Below, one piece after another: positions 13,448 to 22,500 of a DNA stretch of 64,000 nucleotides. The stretch comes from Echinometra lucunter (Eukaryota; Echinodermata; Echinoidea; Camarodonta; Echinometridae). The number at the start of each line of letters is the position of its first letter. Position 1 is the stretch's first letter. The position numbers and the translations under genes were made by a program. Under the pieces are notes generated by a model. It searched no databases. It was given only the letters and a program-made list of their open reading frames with translations, and was not told the origin of the DNA. Location: contig CM057154.1 in NCBI GenBank assembly GCA_029962745.1, forward strand, positions 17,907,337 through 17,971,336. Reading direction: 5' to 3'.

Positions 13448-16400
13448 TATAATGATGATGATGATGATGATATTGATAATAATTCAGTGCACTTGCTATG
13501 AATGAATAAAGATACGTTCTCACTTTATTTATTTCATAACATTACGACGATAAATATACAATTACAGTACCTAGTCTGCTACATTACATTAATTCTAAAT
13601 ATAATTATTCAACTATTTTACAAACAGTTACCCTACAGTTACAATATGCATTTAATAACCATGTTTTTTTCTTTCCCTTTGACTATGCAGGATCACGCCA
13701 AGCGTTATATGCAAACGAACAACGTCCCTCGAGACGTTCAATTACGGGTCCTCAGATGGTATGATTATACATGGACGCGGTAAGTAGGACGATAATGCGA
13801 TTTTCCGAGAAGCATTGGGAGAAGGAAAGATGTATGAGGAGAATTAATGTTCATTAAAGCTGTGGCTCCTAGAGAATTACAATAATGATAATGAAGATAT
13901 TTATATTGCGAAACTTATTCGCCAAAAGGGTGCTCAATGCGCTTACAATGAATCATCATAAACATTACTATCACCCCACCCATTTATACACCTGGGTAGA
14001 ATGCAGCAAAGGTGGATTAGATGTCTTGCTGAAGGACACAAGGAGCTAGGCATCAGTGGGTATCGAACTCACGACCCTTTGATTACGAGCGCGCGCTCTT
14101 GCCAACTTTGCCACAACACCTCCGTCATTATCATAATATGAAACAAACACCATTGTGTGATGCAAGTTTTTATGATATAACTCTAATTATCATCGTTAAT
14201 TTTCCTTTTTAAAAAAAAGACTTTTGTCCCTAAATCAAACTTTGCATTTCATTTATTGGAAATGGAAATAAATGAAGTGATGAAATATATGGTATGTATA
14301 TTCACTGTCCTCAACGAGGATTTGCATGCCTGAGAAATTGAACAATTTCGTATTTCAACAAAAATTACCAGTTTCCTACATGTACAGCACGTCAACGAAA
14401 TTTAGTAAATCATAAATGATGCATGTATTTCGAATTTTTGGAACATAAAAGAAGAAAAAATATACATATATATGTCTTTGTTTTCTTCTTTTTTGCATTA
14501 AACCTATATCCTTTTATCTTACCTTTAGAAACTTTATGATCTTTATTCCCTTTTCAACCGTTTGAGAACGAGAAAAGAATAAAAAAGAACTGGATTTAAT
14601 CATATTAGATTATGGTCGTCTTTGACCAGCCTGTGCTTCTCAATTAATTTTACGAATCTCTCGTTCATTTATATCTAGAAATGAATTAAATAAAATGAAA
14701 AAAAAATATTCCGATCTATATCTGCAGTGGTGCTACACAAGGGCGAGGAGATGTCAATTCACTGGGTCTGCTCCCCGACAAACATCGCACAGAACTCGCT
14801 CTCCATGTCAATCTTCAAACACTCAAAAGGGTAAATATATATCAAAATATCATTAGTTTGTAATATAATTTGATGTCTTACTTGCTTGTATCATTGGCGT
14901 AAATACCGGGGGTAGGATGGGGATATATCCCCCACACTTTATAAGGAGAAAATGATATTTTGATTTGTCAATTAGTAAAATTTTTGATAGTCTGTCATAA
15001 ACGACCATCATGTCTTACAATTTCTATTTGAAAATGCGATTAAAAACCAGAAAAGTGGTTATTTTTGGCTCGCTCGCTTCGCTCGCTCCCAAAAAAATTA
15101 AAATGTGTGTAAGGGAGTCTGTGCGGGTGGGTGAGGGATGTGTTTTGACTTAAGTGTGAGTTCGACAGAAGAAAAAAAAATCGGCAAAAGAGTCGACCAC
15201 CCCCCCCCCCCCCACTTCTCAAAGTGGATTTACGCCGGTGGCTTGTATAGTCAGCCTTTGACAAGGGTATAAATAAGATAAGGAACAATAAGGCGTAGGA
15301 CTGGAGAGTCATTTATCCAAAGAACACCCTGAAGAAGATGAACTGAATATTTCCTTTGAAAATATCATTCTAAAGACAGATTAATCGTTGTTGGATCCAG
15401 ATGCTGACAGGGTCATTTCCCCTGTGAAAATTCCTTCTACTTTGTGATATTTTTAGATCAATTGATTTTAATTTTAATTGCAATGATGTTTGTTCTCTGT
15501 TAATTATTTCAGGAAGTTTATGTCTTATTTTTGTAAATTGAACAATTTCAGCTCCCAGGGCAAATTTTTTATTTTGATATACCGAATTAGAATGAATGAA
15601 TGAATGAAATGAATGAATGAATGAATGAATGAATGAATGAATGAATGAATGAATTAATGAAATGAATGAAATGAATTAATGAATGAATGAATGAATGAAT
15701 GAATGAATTAATGAATTAATGAATGAATAATGAAAAAGAGGAGAGAAAGGGGAAAATCACTCTGGACTTTTTTTCCAGTCAGCTGGATGATTTGGATCCG
15801 CTCTGGTTTCACGTTCAGCAGTGTTCAACATCTCTTTCCGACGAAATATACGTGTCATTTTCATGTGGAATAACTTTCGTTTAAAACTGGAAACTTGTGA
15901 TTATTCAGGGACAATGAAATATTTAATTGCCCCTCCCCTTCTCCGTTCCTGTAGGTTTCCATTCTTGAAGTGTGTCCTCCAGAGTCCTCCATGACCTAGT
16001 CCTCAAGATGCATCTCTGTATCTTCACCCCAGGAGATCTGGTGTGTCGGAAGGGTGAGGTTGCTAGGGACATGTTCATCATCTCAGATGGTCTTCTCGAG
16101 GTCATTGAGTGAGTTTTCAAAAATTATTACGACTCATTACCGATACCCATACGTTTGATTATCGGCCTGTTACCACAAAGGGACCCCATCCTTTCATATC
16201 TAGCTTTGTGCGTTACGTATAGCGCTTACATTTGGGCATCATTGCATTTTTAGACTTTAAATCTAAATACTTCTTTACAGAATGGGTGCATGGGAACATA
16301 TCCCATAACAACTTCTTGGTATATACCGTGTCTCATAGTTATGTTATGATTTGATTTTGATTTGATTTGAATTTATTTAGACAGTAAAATAAACATGTCT

Positions 16401-19400
16401 CGGGAAGACAAAAAAGGTTTAAGTAAACCCGTACAAGTCTGCTTCCCGGATATAAAAACAATAACATTAACAAGATAAGCACATTGCACAATACAGAATA
16501 TAGGAAGTTATAAAAGTTCTAATAATCGCACCAGCTATGATTGTTAGAAAAGGGTACATTGTGACATTTCAAGCACAAAGTTGCATGGTGATACATGCTT
16601 AGAAGCATTTGTGAAATTAACTGTGCAGGTTGAGGTGGGTTTTTAAAAACTTTTTTAAAGAAACCAATTGTTTTCATGTTAACTTTACTCTTAGGGAGTT
16701 TGTTCCATTCATTTGTAGTTTTCGGATAAAACGAGTTTAATAATATTCTGTTCTTGCAAAGGGTACATGCATCTTTAAGTTATGATCCGTTCTTCCAATT
16801 CTGTTCGCAGGATTGTTTGTTTGTACACTTGGTACATACTTGGTCAAATGCAGTGTTTTATTAATAATTTTTGCATTTCAACAGATTTCAAGTTCCTGAA
16901 TAATTTCTTCCTACCCCACCAGCGATTCTCAACGTTTGCATGATTTTAATGTTATCATCAGCCCCCTGTCATGCCTATTGCGAAAGTTGGGTCCCTTTTA
17001 ATTAATTGTGCTGTTAATCTTGTGAAGTGTCGTTCCGCATAACACCCACAATTCTAGATTGTGCAGTCGTCGCAAACAATTTCAAGGTTTCCATAATTCT
17101 AAACAAAACCATGAAAACAGCTGTTAATTATTCACACTATTCACACTATTCATTTTCTTTCAGTGAATCTGGACGTGTGCTTGCTACGCTGAAATCTGGC
17201 GACTATTTTGGTGAGATAGGCATACTCGATCTCGAAGGCACGAGTAATAGGTGAGAAACATCATTAAAAGTTTTGCCATCATTTTCATCATCAATATAAT
17301 TATTCATCGTTGAAAGATTGGTTTTGTTTAGATACGGAGAACGATCACTGGTATTGGAATAATTGTTAAAATGTTTAAATTAGCAATGATTGCGAGGGCA
17401 TATTTTTCATTTTCACGACATATATTCAAGAAACTCCACTCGGAGATTAGATTTCCATCATGCTTATTGACTAATAAAGATATTTAATTCAACTGCAAAC
17501 GTTTCACCTACTATAGTAATTGCTTTTTATGATTCAGTGACTGAAAAGTCTGAGATCATTTCAAATTGTACCTATTAGAATTACAAATTGTCAATGCAAC
17601 TCATTTTCCCTTCCACCCTTTGTTTTTGCAGACGGATGGCTGATGTTCTTTCGGTTGGGTTTTCCGAGCTTTTCTCGCTCTCTAAAGATGATGTTCTAGG
17701 TGTGCTTAAAGACTATCCTTCAGTCAAGGTGAGTATTCAGTTTAGTAAAGGTCCAGTCATTTGTGACAGTTGTGATACTGGATAACTTGTTAAGTTGTTA
17801 AGTTGTTTAGCGCAAGGCTGATTTGCCACATGATCAATTGCACAGATTCTAATTTTGAATCTGTGCAATTGATCCTGTGGCTTTAAAGCACTTCCTTATC
17901 AACATAAAAAGGAATACAATTATAGACGACTGGAAGCATGAATATAAGATTAAAGGAGGGCGTAAGGCGCTATTATGCAGTCATACATTCTTTTCACGCT
18001 GTGGCATGTTGTCTTTAGGGGTGTTCGCCTTCGTCTTTGTAACATTATGTATTGCATACATTTATGTATAGGCCTATACGCACATTTCAATTAATTCAGT
18101 GTAGCAGTAAAGATAGTAACTGTCTTGGGGTGGGGTCAAAGGATGGGGTGTCGATATCCAGTAAGTATCCAGTAACCTATAAAACGCTTATCATCATTTC
18201 CTTTAATCACGATCCTGTGGTTGATTGCAGACCGTGATCGAGGAAGAAGCAAGACGTAGACTCATGACCCAACAGATGAAGAAAGAACAACCAGACGATC
18301 ACAGCAACGTTGATGCGACGGACGTCGTGAAGGATGTCGACCGAGTCAGTATGTTATCTGAAATGAGGTAGGCTAATGCTTATAACTATACTATTTCAGT
18401 TTCCTTGGTTGGGTAGGGGACACTCTCTTTCTGCCTCTGTTACCTCCCTCTCTCTCTCTGTCTTCATTTCCCTTCTCTGCCTCTCTCTTTCCCTCTCTAT
18501 CTCCTTATAGTTTACACGTCGTTGTCTTTTTATTACATTTACTTCCAAAGTTTTCTGCATGTATTTCACGGAATCATATACCGGCATCCATCCCCCTTCC
18601 CTCCCCCCCCCCCCCTCTCTCTTCTCTCTCTCTCTGTCTGTTTGTCTCTCTCTCATGATATCTCTCTCTCCTCTTATTTTCCTACTTTATCCCTCTCCGA
18701 ATCTATCTCCGTTGCCCTTTTCTTATTCCCCCTTTCTCTCGTTCTTCTTTTCTCTTTCTCCTTTTGTAACACTGTCTTTTGAAGTAACTTGTACTCTGTA
18801 TACAGTGTTATATATATAATTTTGACATTATCGTTATCAGTCATAAGTCCATGCAATGAAAATCACTATTAATGATTTTTACATTTCCACACTTTATCGT
18901 CCAAAATGCGTTTTGTATTGAACCAGTACTGATAATGATAATAAGTTTGTTTTATAAGCTTCACTGCGTTCTTCTTGAGGGCCCTGTAAATGTTATTACC
19001 CCAGCGGTTGGGAAATCACGAGGTCCCCATAGGCATCCGGGTCGAGTGGGATAAATATGGGTAAAACATCTTGTCCAAGGGTGTAAGCACCCAGCAAGGA
19101 TCGAACCCAGGACCTCTTGTACAAGAGTCAAGAGCCTTTACCAGCATGCCGCATTGCTCCCACTTCATACCACTGTGCTCCCAGTCCCACTACAATACAT
19201 AAATCTTCTAAACGTAAACTTTTTCCTCCTCCCTCTTTTCTCTCCATCCTCTCTGCAGCACTCTCAACTCTCCTCTTAAAACCAGGAAAGGCTCATCCAA
19301 GAAGGGCTCTCAGCAGGTTGGTCACACCAAGCGCCAGAGTCGGGCTAGCGTCACGAGCATCAACTCCTCCCGCTTACAGCCAAAGAGCAGGAGGTCGTCC

Positions 19401-20481
19401 ACCTACTCGGGACCTCCCGAAGTCGCCATGAAGGAAATCATGTCATTGGTGAGAGGGTCGTTTCAGAGAAAATCGTAAGTTCTGTATTCCGTGCTGAACG
19501 TGGGTAGTCAGGGGAGTCGTTAGAGGAGACTGGAGGTGCAAAGCCCTGTCAAAAAAATTCCGTCTTAGAATTAGGTATTTCCGTTGGTTGTCGGCAAATT
19601 TCAAATATTGAGGACCTTTTTAAAACATTATATAATTATTTCTCATTTTTTTTTTTTTTTAGTCCAATCATTTCCTTATGGAAACAGATTCTTAAGGGCA
19701 TAACCTAGATTGACGACGTTTGATCAAATACCAACATACCAGTTTATAAGTTTTGCTTGCCAGCAAAAGAAAAAACAGATAAAACTTCATCGAGATGAAC
19801 ATGTAATTTCCTCATCAAAATATACTTCACAACCTACAAATATGCCCGAGTAAGAGGTGGGGGTTGCCTGAATATTGGTAATTTCAAGTACTTTCAACTC
19901 TCCCCGCCCATCCCTCCCCCCTCGCATCATCAATCTGGTCCGCCCGATATCCCTACCCCTTCCCCATGCAAAAATGGTCTAGAGATGCTCTTAAGTGCAA
20001 CCTACCCTCCTAACCTGCCAATAGCAACTTTATACCCTTAAAACAAGTTGCTTTAAGATGATTAAAAGTTATCAGTATAGGCTGTGGCTGTGTGTATGGC
20101 CTGTAATAACATTATTTTGAAAACCTCAGGTTGACAAAATAATGGGTCATATATCGTGTATATGATACTGTTAATTAATCGCAATTCTCCTGCGTGTTCA
20201 CATTGCAATATCATTATTCTTTACATGCTATCTACATTTCATGGATTTGTTTATAATCATGTACAGAATTTATATTACTCTAGTGAAAGTGAAAAAAAAA
20301 ACAATCATATCTTTTGTGTTTTCTTGCTTTGCCACAGAACTCTTTCGCCGAGGACGCCCTCCTGTTGAAAGAAGCAAACCTGGATATGAGAGAAAGGGTT
20401 CGGACGCTGCAACGAGAAAACGACAGCAAGGCTGCCAAGATTGAAGCTTTGGAAAAACGAATCAAGGAGTTAGCAAAGTGA
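1185..20481 (+). CDS. Cyclic nucleotide-gated cation channel, CNGA-type subunit (11 exons, two apparent frameshifts)
   Basis: Plasma-membrane channel subunit expected to form tetramers that open on binding cGMP or cAMP and pass Na+ and Ca2+. Joined exons give, in order: an acidic and Arg/Lys-rich N-terminal tail, S1-S5, a pore loop with TLTTIGDLPAP, S6, an A'-F' C-linker, a cyclic-nucleotide-binding domain (YFGEIGILDLEG, then NRRMADVLSVGFSELF), and a C-terminal helix with heptad leucines. Two matches to vertebrate CNGA are diagnostic: RTAYLEQGLLV after S2 and ETRTQYPNTFR before S5. Exons: 1185-2636, 11977-12035, 12474-12535, 13691-13779, 14728-14830, 15955-16108, 17164-17250, 17632-17728, 18231-18367, 19259-19448, 20338-20481. 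Splice phases agree at every junction. The ATG at 1185 needs a one-base shift near 1540 (about 857 aa). The ATG at 1657 avoids it (about 700 aa, close to the usual CNGA length). One base is missing near 15985 in either case. These are assembly errors or recent pseudogenisation. Confidence 0.88.
2877..3003. repeat. Foldback repeat of the GGGCCCCGTTGCATAA family, copy 1
   Basis: Reverse complement begins GGGCCCCGTTGCATAACACT and contains CAGCCAATCAAATTCAAGG. The same ends and centre occur at 27678-27833 and 33284-33440. The arms around CCATCAATGG and CCATTGATGG are inverted. No coding capacity is seen, so it is a MITE-like repeat. Confidence 0.6.
3462..4096. repeat. Local tandem duplication, copy 1 (empty-site copy)
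   Basis: About 630 bp starting TCTTTCATGC, repeated as 4111-4992 with several percent divergence. Shared blocks include the GAGTGGATACGTGC segment, the GAAGTCCTTGATG segment and a G run followed by CTGCCCTTT. This copy retains an uninterrupted TTAA where the neighbouring copy carries a MITE. Confidence 0.75.
4111..4992. repeat. Local tandem duplication, copy 2 (contains a MITE insertion)
   Basis: Aligns with 3462-4096 on both sides of an extra 419-bp segment at 4163-4581. The flanks line up exactly across the TTAA, so the duplication came before the insertion. Confidence 0.75.
4163..4581. mobile_element. TTAA-flanked MITE (piggyBac-like), copy 1
   Basis: Bounded by TTAA on each side with ends CCCATTCGTGGCAG and CTGTCAAGAATGGG. 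The paralogous empty site at about 3519 has a single TTAA, which shows TTAA is the duplicated target. A second copy of about 415 bp lies at 58068-58483. It has no transposase and is non-autonomous. The TTAA target and CCC-initial ends are typical of piggyBac-type elements. Confidence 0.8.
5072..5290 (+). mobile_element. tRNA-like SINE with A-box head
   Basis: Starts AACCGGGCATG, followed by TTCGCTCAGTTGATAGAGCG, a tRNA A-box-like segment. The 3' body contains GCAGGACCCGCTGGAAGATC and ends in an ATT-rich tail. The same 5' end and 3' body recur in reverse at about 44865-44985. No intact tRNA cloverleaf is evident. Confidence 0.55.
8301..8434. repeat. 9-bp microsatellite (GATAATAAT)n, about 15 units
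   Basis: Uninterrupted repetition of GATAATAAT. It creates artificial open frames in all directions (Asp-Asn-Asn and poly-Ile readings) that are not genes. Confidence 0.95.
10242..10741. other. Assembly gap of exactly 500 N, flanked by a 25-bp direct repeat
   Basis: Bases 10217-10241 and 10742-10766 are the same 25-mer except for one position (AAACCAATATTTACTAGATG shared). Exactly 500 N is a placeholder size, so the real distance may be zero, negative or a tandem array. Confidence 0.97.
10890..11060 (+). mobile_element. LINE ORF2 C-terminal remnant
   Basis: Translation from about 10915 reads TDDAAFRSTAPKLWNKLPPN then LKSLPKV, a stop, then QIIHGLKTYLFPD. The APKLWNKLP motif and the LKTYLF ending are characteristic of the last part of non-LTR retrotransposon ORF2. 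The internal stop and small size mark it as dead. It lies in intron 1 of the channel gene. Confidence 0.6.
11456..11757. repeat. CpG-rich patch of repeated GGAGACGTC / CGCGAC words
   Basis: Inside AT-rich intron 1, about 300 bp is crowded with AGACGTCT, CGCGACGTC and GGAGACTxG words in both orientations. It looks like a degraded foldback or short tandem palindrome array. It contains many CpGs, unlike its surroundings. No supported coding frame. Confidence 0.55.
11977..12035 (+). CDS. CNG channel exon 2: S6 inner pore helix
   Basis: Encodes YFVQIVGYLVGIFIFATIV, the S6 gate helix. It follows CCGCAG and is closed by a GTAAG donor. It joins exon 1 in phase (GA + A gives Glu), and its last base begins a Gly codon completed in exon 3. 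Confidence 0.88.
12474..12535 (+). CDS. CNG channel exon 3: start of the C-linker
   Basis: Encodes GQVGAVIENRNATRMEFERHV, equivalent to the vertebrate segment NIGSMISNMNAARAEF. The acceptor is CCAACAG and the donor GTAAGT. It ends on a codon boundary that matches exon 4. Confidence 0.88.
13379..13472. repeat. Compound microsatellite (ACA)n (ATA)n (GAT)n
   Basis: Three consecutive trinucleotide runs in intron 3 of the channel gene. Confidence 0.95.
13691..13779 (+). CDS. CNG channel exon 4: C-linker helices
   Basis: Encodes DHAKRYMQTNNVPRDVQLRV then LRWYDYTWTR, the C-linker region matching the vertebrate RVIKWFDYLWT. Acceptor CTATGCAG, donor GTAAGT. Two bases carry over to exon 5. Confidence 0.9.
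13870..14130 (-). mobile_element. tRNA-derived SINE, reverse strand, in CNG intron 4
   Basis: On the minus strand the element begins GGAGGTGTTGTGGCAAAGTT, with an A-box-like GGCAAGAGCGCGCGC. It then has a good B box in GGGTCGTGAGTTCGATACCC, followed by a body containing ACCCAGGTGTATAAATGGG. The spacing fits a tRNA head. Intron 4 holds nothing else recognised. Confidence 0.65.
14728..14830 (+). CDS. CNG channel exon 5: end of the C-linker
   Basis: Encodes GATQGRGDVNSLGLLPDKHR then TELALHVNLQTLKR, matching the conserved LPDKLRAEIAINVHLDTLK block of CNGA subunits. It is in phase on both sides and closes with GGGTAAAT. Confidence 0.9.
14890..15245. repeat. Foldback of the GGCGTAAAT family in CNG intron 5
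   Basis: Left end TTGGCGTAAATACCGGGGG is matched in reverse by GGATTTACGCCGGTGG on the right. The interior contains the GCTCGCTCGCTTCGCTCGCT string that recurs in the element at 40813-41468. No coding capacity. Confidence 0.6.
15590..15730. repeat. (GAAT)n microsatellite
   Basis: Tetranucleotide repeat of about 140 bp with a few interruptions, in intron 5 just before exon 6. Confidence 0.95.
15955..16108 (+). CDS. CNG channel exon 6: start of the nucleotide-binding domain, with a 1-bp frameshift
   Basis: Starts in phase as VSILEVCPPE (15955-15984), then the frame breaks. From 15987 the next frame reads LHDLVLKMHLCIFTPGDLVC, then RKGEVARDMFIISDGLLEVI, an obvious continuation of the binding domain. 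Only two bases (15985-15986) separate the blocks where a full codon is expected, so one base is missing. Reading on in the first frame hits TAG at 15997-15999. The donor is GTGAGT and two bases carry to exon 7. Confidence 0.85.
16350..16790 (-). mobile_element. LINE 3' fragment in CNG intron 6
   Basis: On the reverse strand this reads NRILLNSFYPKTTNEWNKLP followed by a helical, Lys-rich segment. This is the WN-LP tail typical of non-LTR retrotransposon (CR1/jockey-like) ORF2 C-termini. The rest of the reverse transcriptase is absent, so it is a 5'-truncated dead copy. It lies antisense to the channel gene. Confidence 0.6.
17164..17250 (+). CDS. CNG channel exon 7: beta roll and phosphate-binding cassette
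   Basis: Encodes (D)ESGRVLATLKSGDYFGEIG then ILDLEGTSNR. The FGEI sequence is the conserved cassette that contacts the cyclic nucleotide. Acceptor CTTTCAG, donor GTGAGA, and both phases agree. Confidence 0.9.
17632..17728 (+). CDS. CNG channel exon 8: RRMADV segment and C-helix start
   Basis: Encodes (R)RMADVLSVGFSELFSLSKDD then VLGVLKDYPSVK. The Arg that binds the cyclic phosphate is kept. The following residue, Thr in vertebrate CNGA (RRTA), is Met here (codon 17636-17638). Acceptor TTTTGCAG, donor GTGAGT. Confidence 0.9.
17825..17881. repeat. 57-nt near-perfect hairpin in CNG intron 8
   Basis: Two arms of about 25 nt pair with one mismatch around a loop of about 5 nt (GCCACATGATCAATTG pairs with CAATTGATCCTGTGGC). 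It may be a remnant foldback element or a small structured RNA. The sequence alone does not decide. Confidence 0.6.
18231..18367 (+). CDS. CNG channel exon 9: C-helix and post-binding-domain segment
   Basis: Encodes TVIEEEARRRLMTQQMKKEQ then PDDHSNVDATDVVKDVDRVS and MLSEM. The EEEARRRLM part is the C-helix. The Asp that confers cGMP preference in rod CNGA1 appears to be replaced by Gln in my alignment. Acceptor GATTGCAG, donor GTAGGC. Confidence 0.85.
18965..19175 (-). mobile_element. tRNA-derived SINE, reverse strand, in CNG intron 9
   Basis: On the minus strand the head reads like a tRNA, with an A-box-like GGCATGCTGGTAAAGGCTC and a B-box-like GGTCCTGGGTTCGATCC. A tRNA-unrelated body follows toward 18965. 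A free-standing tRNA is unlikely because no paired acceptor stem was seen. Confidence 0.6.
19259..19448 (+). CDS. CNG channel exon 10: basic Ser/Lys-rich linker
   Basis: Encodes STLNSPLKTRKGSSKKGSQQ and a further low-complexity basic linker ending PPEVAMKEIMSL. Only the donor at 19449 (TTG|GTGAGA) keeps exon 11 in frame. A stronger-looking GTAAGT donor sits at 19475, and its use would add 26 bases and shift the frame. Confidence 0.8.
20338..20481 (+). CDS. CNG channel exon 11: C-terminal coiled coil and stop
   Basis: Encodes NSFAEDALLLKEANLDMRER, VRTLQRENDSKAAKIEALEK and RIKELAK then TGA at 20479-20481. Heptad-spaced Leu/Ile residues match the C-terminal leucine zipper through which CNGA subunits trimerise. 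Acceptor TTTGCCACAG. Confidence 0.87.
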   Translation, partial: NSFAEDALLLKEANLDMRERVRTLQRENDSKAAKIEALEKRIKELAK

Positions 20482-20515
20482 AATTTAAAGGGTTCCAAGA
20501 TAATGTCCAACTACA

Positions 20516-20645
20516 GGGTCCCGTTTCATTAAACTTGTTTTCAGAAACAACCTGCCACATTTCGATGACAAATTTGCTCTCAGCCCATCAGATACAAGGA
20601 TTTCAGTAGCTTATATAACAGTTATTGTAACTGTTATTGATAAAT
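20516..20645. repeat. Foldback repeat of the CCCTGTTTCATAAAA family, copy 1
   Basis: Contains GTCCCGTTTCATTAAAC and the centre CAAGGATTTCAGTAGCTTAT. Related copies are at 59207-59360 and 62228-62375. It sits immediately 3' of the channel stop codon, so it may be transcribed in the 3' UTR. Confidence 0.6.
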
Positions 20646-22052
20646 GAAAAGGGGCGCAGGATCTTTCAGAGAAAAGTAGAAAAGCAGCTACAGAGGAGGG
20701 ATGTGGATATGCAACTTTGCAATCAAAATGTATTTCAAAAACTGTTTCCGAAATTGTCGGCAGATTTGAATATTTGATAAACAAACAATGCAATGATATC
20801 ACGTTTGTCGTTTTCGATTCTTTTATGTTGAATTATGTTGAATGACAATCCAGACATTTGGAGCAAGTTGTCCTTTTTCGCTATTGCCAATGTAACGATT
20901 TTAGACGGGTACTTGTTGTCCGTCTATCCGATTTGAATTTATTTATTTCCTGTACAAACATCCATACTGAAGTAGTTACAAACCAATCTTCTACACTATT
21001 TTTAGTACCTGACACTCAATTATTCAGATGTACATACTTCAAACGGATGGAGATGAGTTGGCAACTTGGCATGGTCGTACGAGCACAATCGGACTGATAA
21101 AAATCATTAGAATGAAAACGTAATTTTGTTCAATATACAAGCAAATCTTCAAAACTATGAAGAGTATGAGATGATAATTGCCCGAATATTGATAATTTTA
21201 TATACCTGGGGTTGTAGCCTATGGTTGCAGTCCCCGCTACGGCATTGTATACGCCTGTATGTGAGTTGAGTACACTTAATGGAAAAAATGCATTTGAGGG
21301 TAACCTTCTCTAATACATTTACTACTATGTGTTAGGTCATTCGTTTCTAGTCGAACTGCATCATAAGGTGTAAATGACAGAGACCTACTGAAGACACGGC
21401 AGCCCTTATTTTGCTAAAAAACTTAAATCCATTGGTCTGCAGTGGTGCACGCAATAAGTCTATATAAAAGTCCAGTTTTATCACGAGAAAGATAGACTGA
21501 GATTTAATGTGTTCTTCTCCTTAACAAACAGACCGAGCATTTGTGTTTGGCTGAATTAGCAGAATATCAAGGGAAGATTCATTTAGAGTCGTAAACATTT
21601 TAATTTGCGCTTAGCAATTCTTCTGTTACTTTTGAAATACTTGACGTCACTATTTCCACCAGGGCAGGTGTGGCACATGTATGCATGTTGCCTGCATAAT
21701 ATTGTATACCTTCTCTGACCTGCAGAACTAGAAATCCACGTATTGGGGATCACTTCAGACAATGTCAGAGTGGAAACCCGTTCCCCTAAACGGTGAAATC
21801 CACTCTCGAATAATAATGATAGAGAGTTCTTGTATAGCGCTCATCATGCTGTCAGAATATGGTTTATTACCCCGGCTTTAGCAAGGCAGCCAAGGCTGAA
21901 ACAATATTAGCTCATTTAAAAGAGCATGATTTTATTAAGCAGAAAACCATCTTCTGCCTATTTTTTTTTTCAAAAGTCGTGTTGCAAGGAAACCCCCTAA
22001 TGTGGTAATTTCAGATATTTTTGACCCCTCTGCTGTGATCCAGTTTCAACTG

Positions 22053-22093
22053 GGTACCCACTTTGACGTCAAAATGACGTCAAAGTGGGTACC
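22053..22093. promoter_or_regulatory. Perfect 19-bp hairpin containing two TGACGTCA (CRE-like) sites
   Basis: Arms GGTACCCACTTTGACGTCA and TGACGTCAAAGTGGGTACC pair perfectly around an AAA loop. Each arm carries TGACGTCA, the consensus for CREB/ATF proteins. A third, related GGTACCCACTTTTACGTCA lies at about 22181-22199. Whether it is regulatory or a transposon end is not known. Confidence 0.5.
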
Positions 22094-22329
22094 TTGTCGC
22101 GCCTTTCTAGCAAAATGGCTGCAAGGTATAATACATATTGTACAGTCTAGCGCGCAACACAACTCAATGCGCGAAGCTGGGTACCCACTTTTACGTCATA
22201 ACTCATACCTCATACTCAAATTTTGGTCAACTCTTGACATTTATGAGAAATTAGCCAAAATGCATTGATTTCGATTGAAAAAATCACACATTTTTTAACG
22301 TTATTCTTCTTAGAATTCTATTCTCGATC

Positions 22330-22500
22330 ATATAGGAATTCCTTCCTACCGGGTACTTATTTACTACACCTGGGCCGGCCGAGAGTGGCAGTTGTAGATT
22401 AATGATTTGCCAAAAGGCGTTGATGCCATGGCGAGACTCGGACCGCCAACTTACATGTGATCTACAGTCCGCGACGTATCCACTAACGCGAAACCAAAAT
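22330..22500 (-). mobile_element. tRNA-derived SINE, reverse strand
   Basis: Minus-strand head has an A-box-like GCGTTAGTGGATACGTCGC and a B-box-like GCGGTCCGAGTCTCGCC. The body then contains CACTCTCGGCCGGCCCAGGT. The CCAGGTGTA segment is shared with the SINE in CNG intron 4. Confidence 0.6.
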
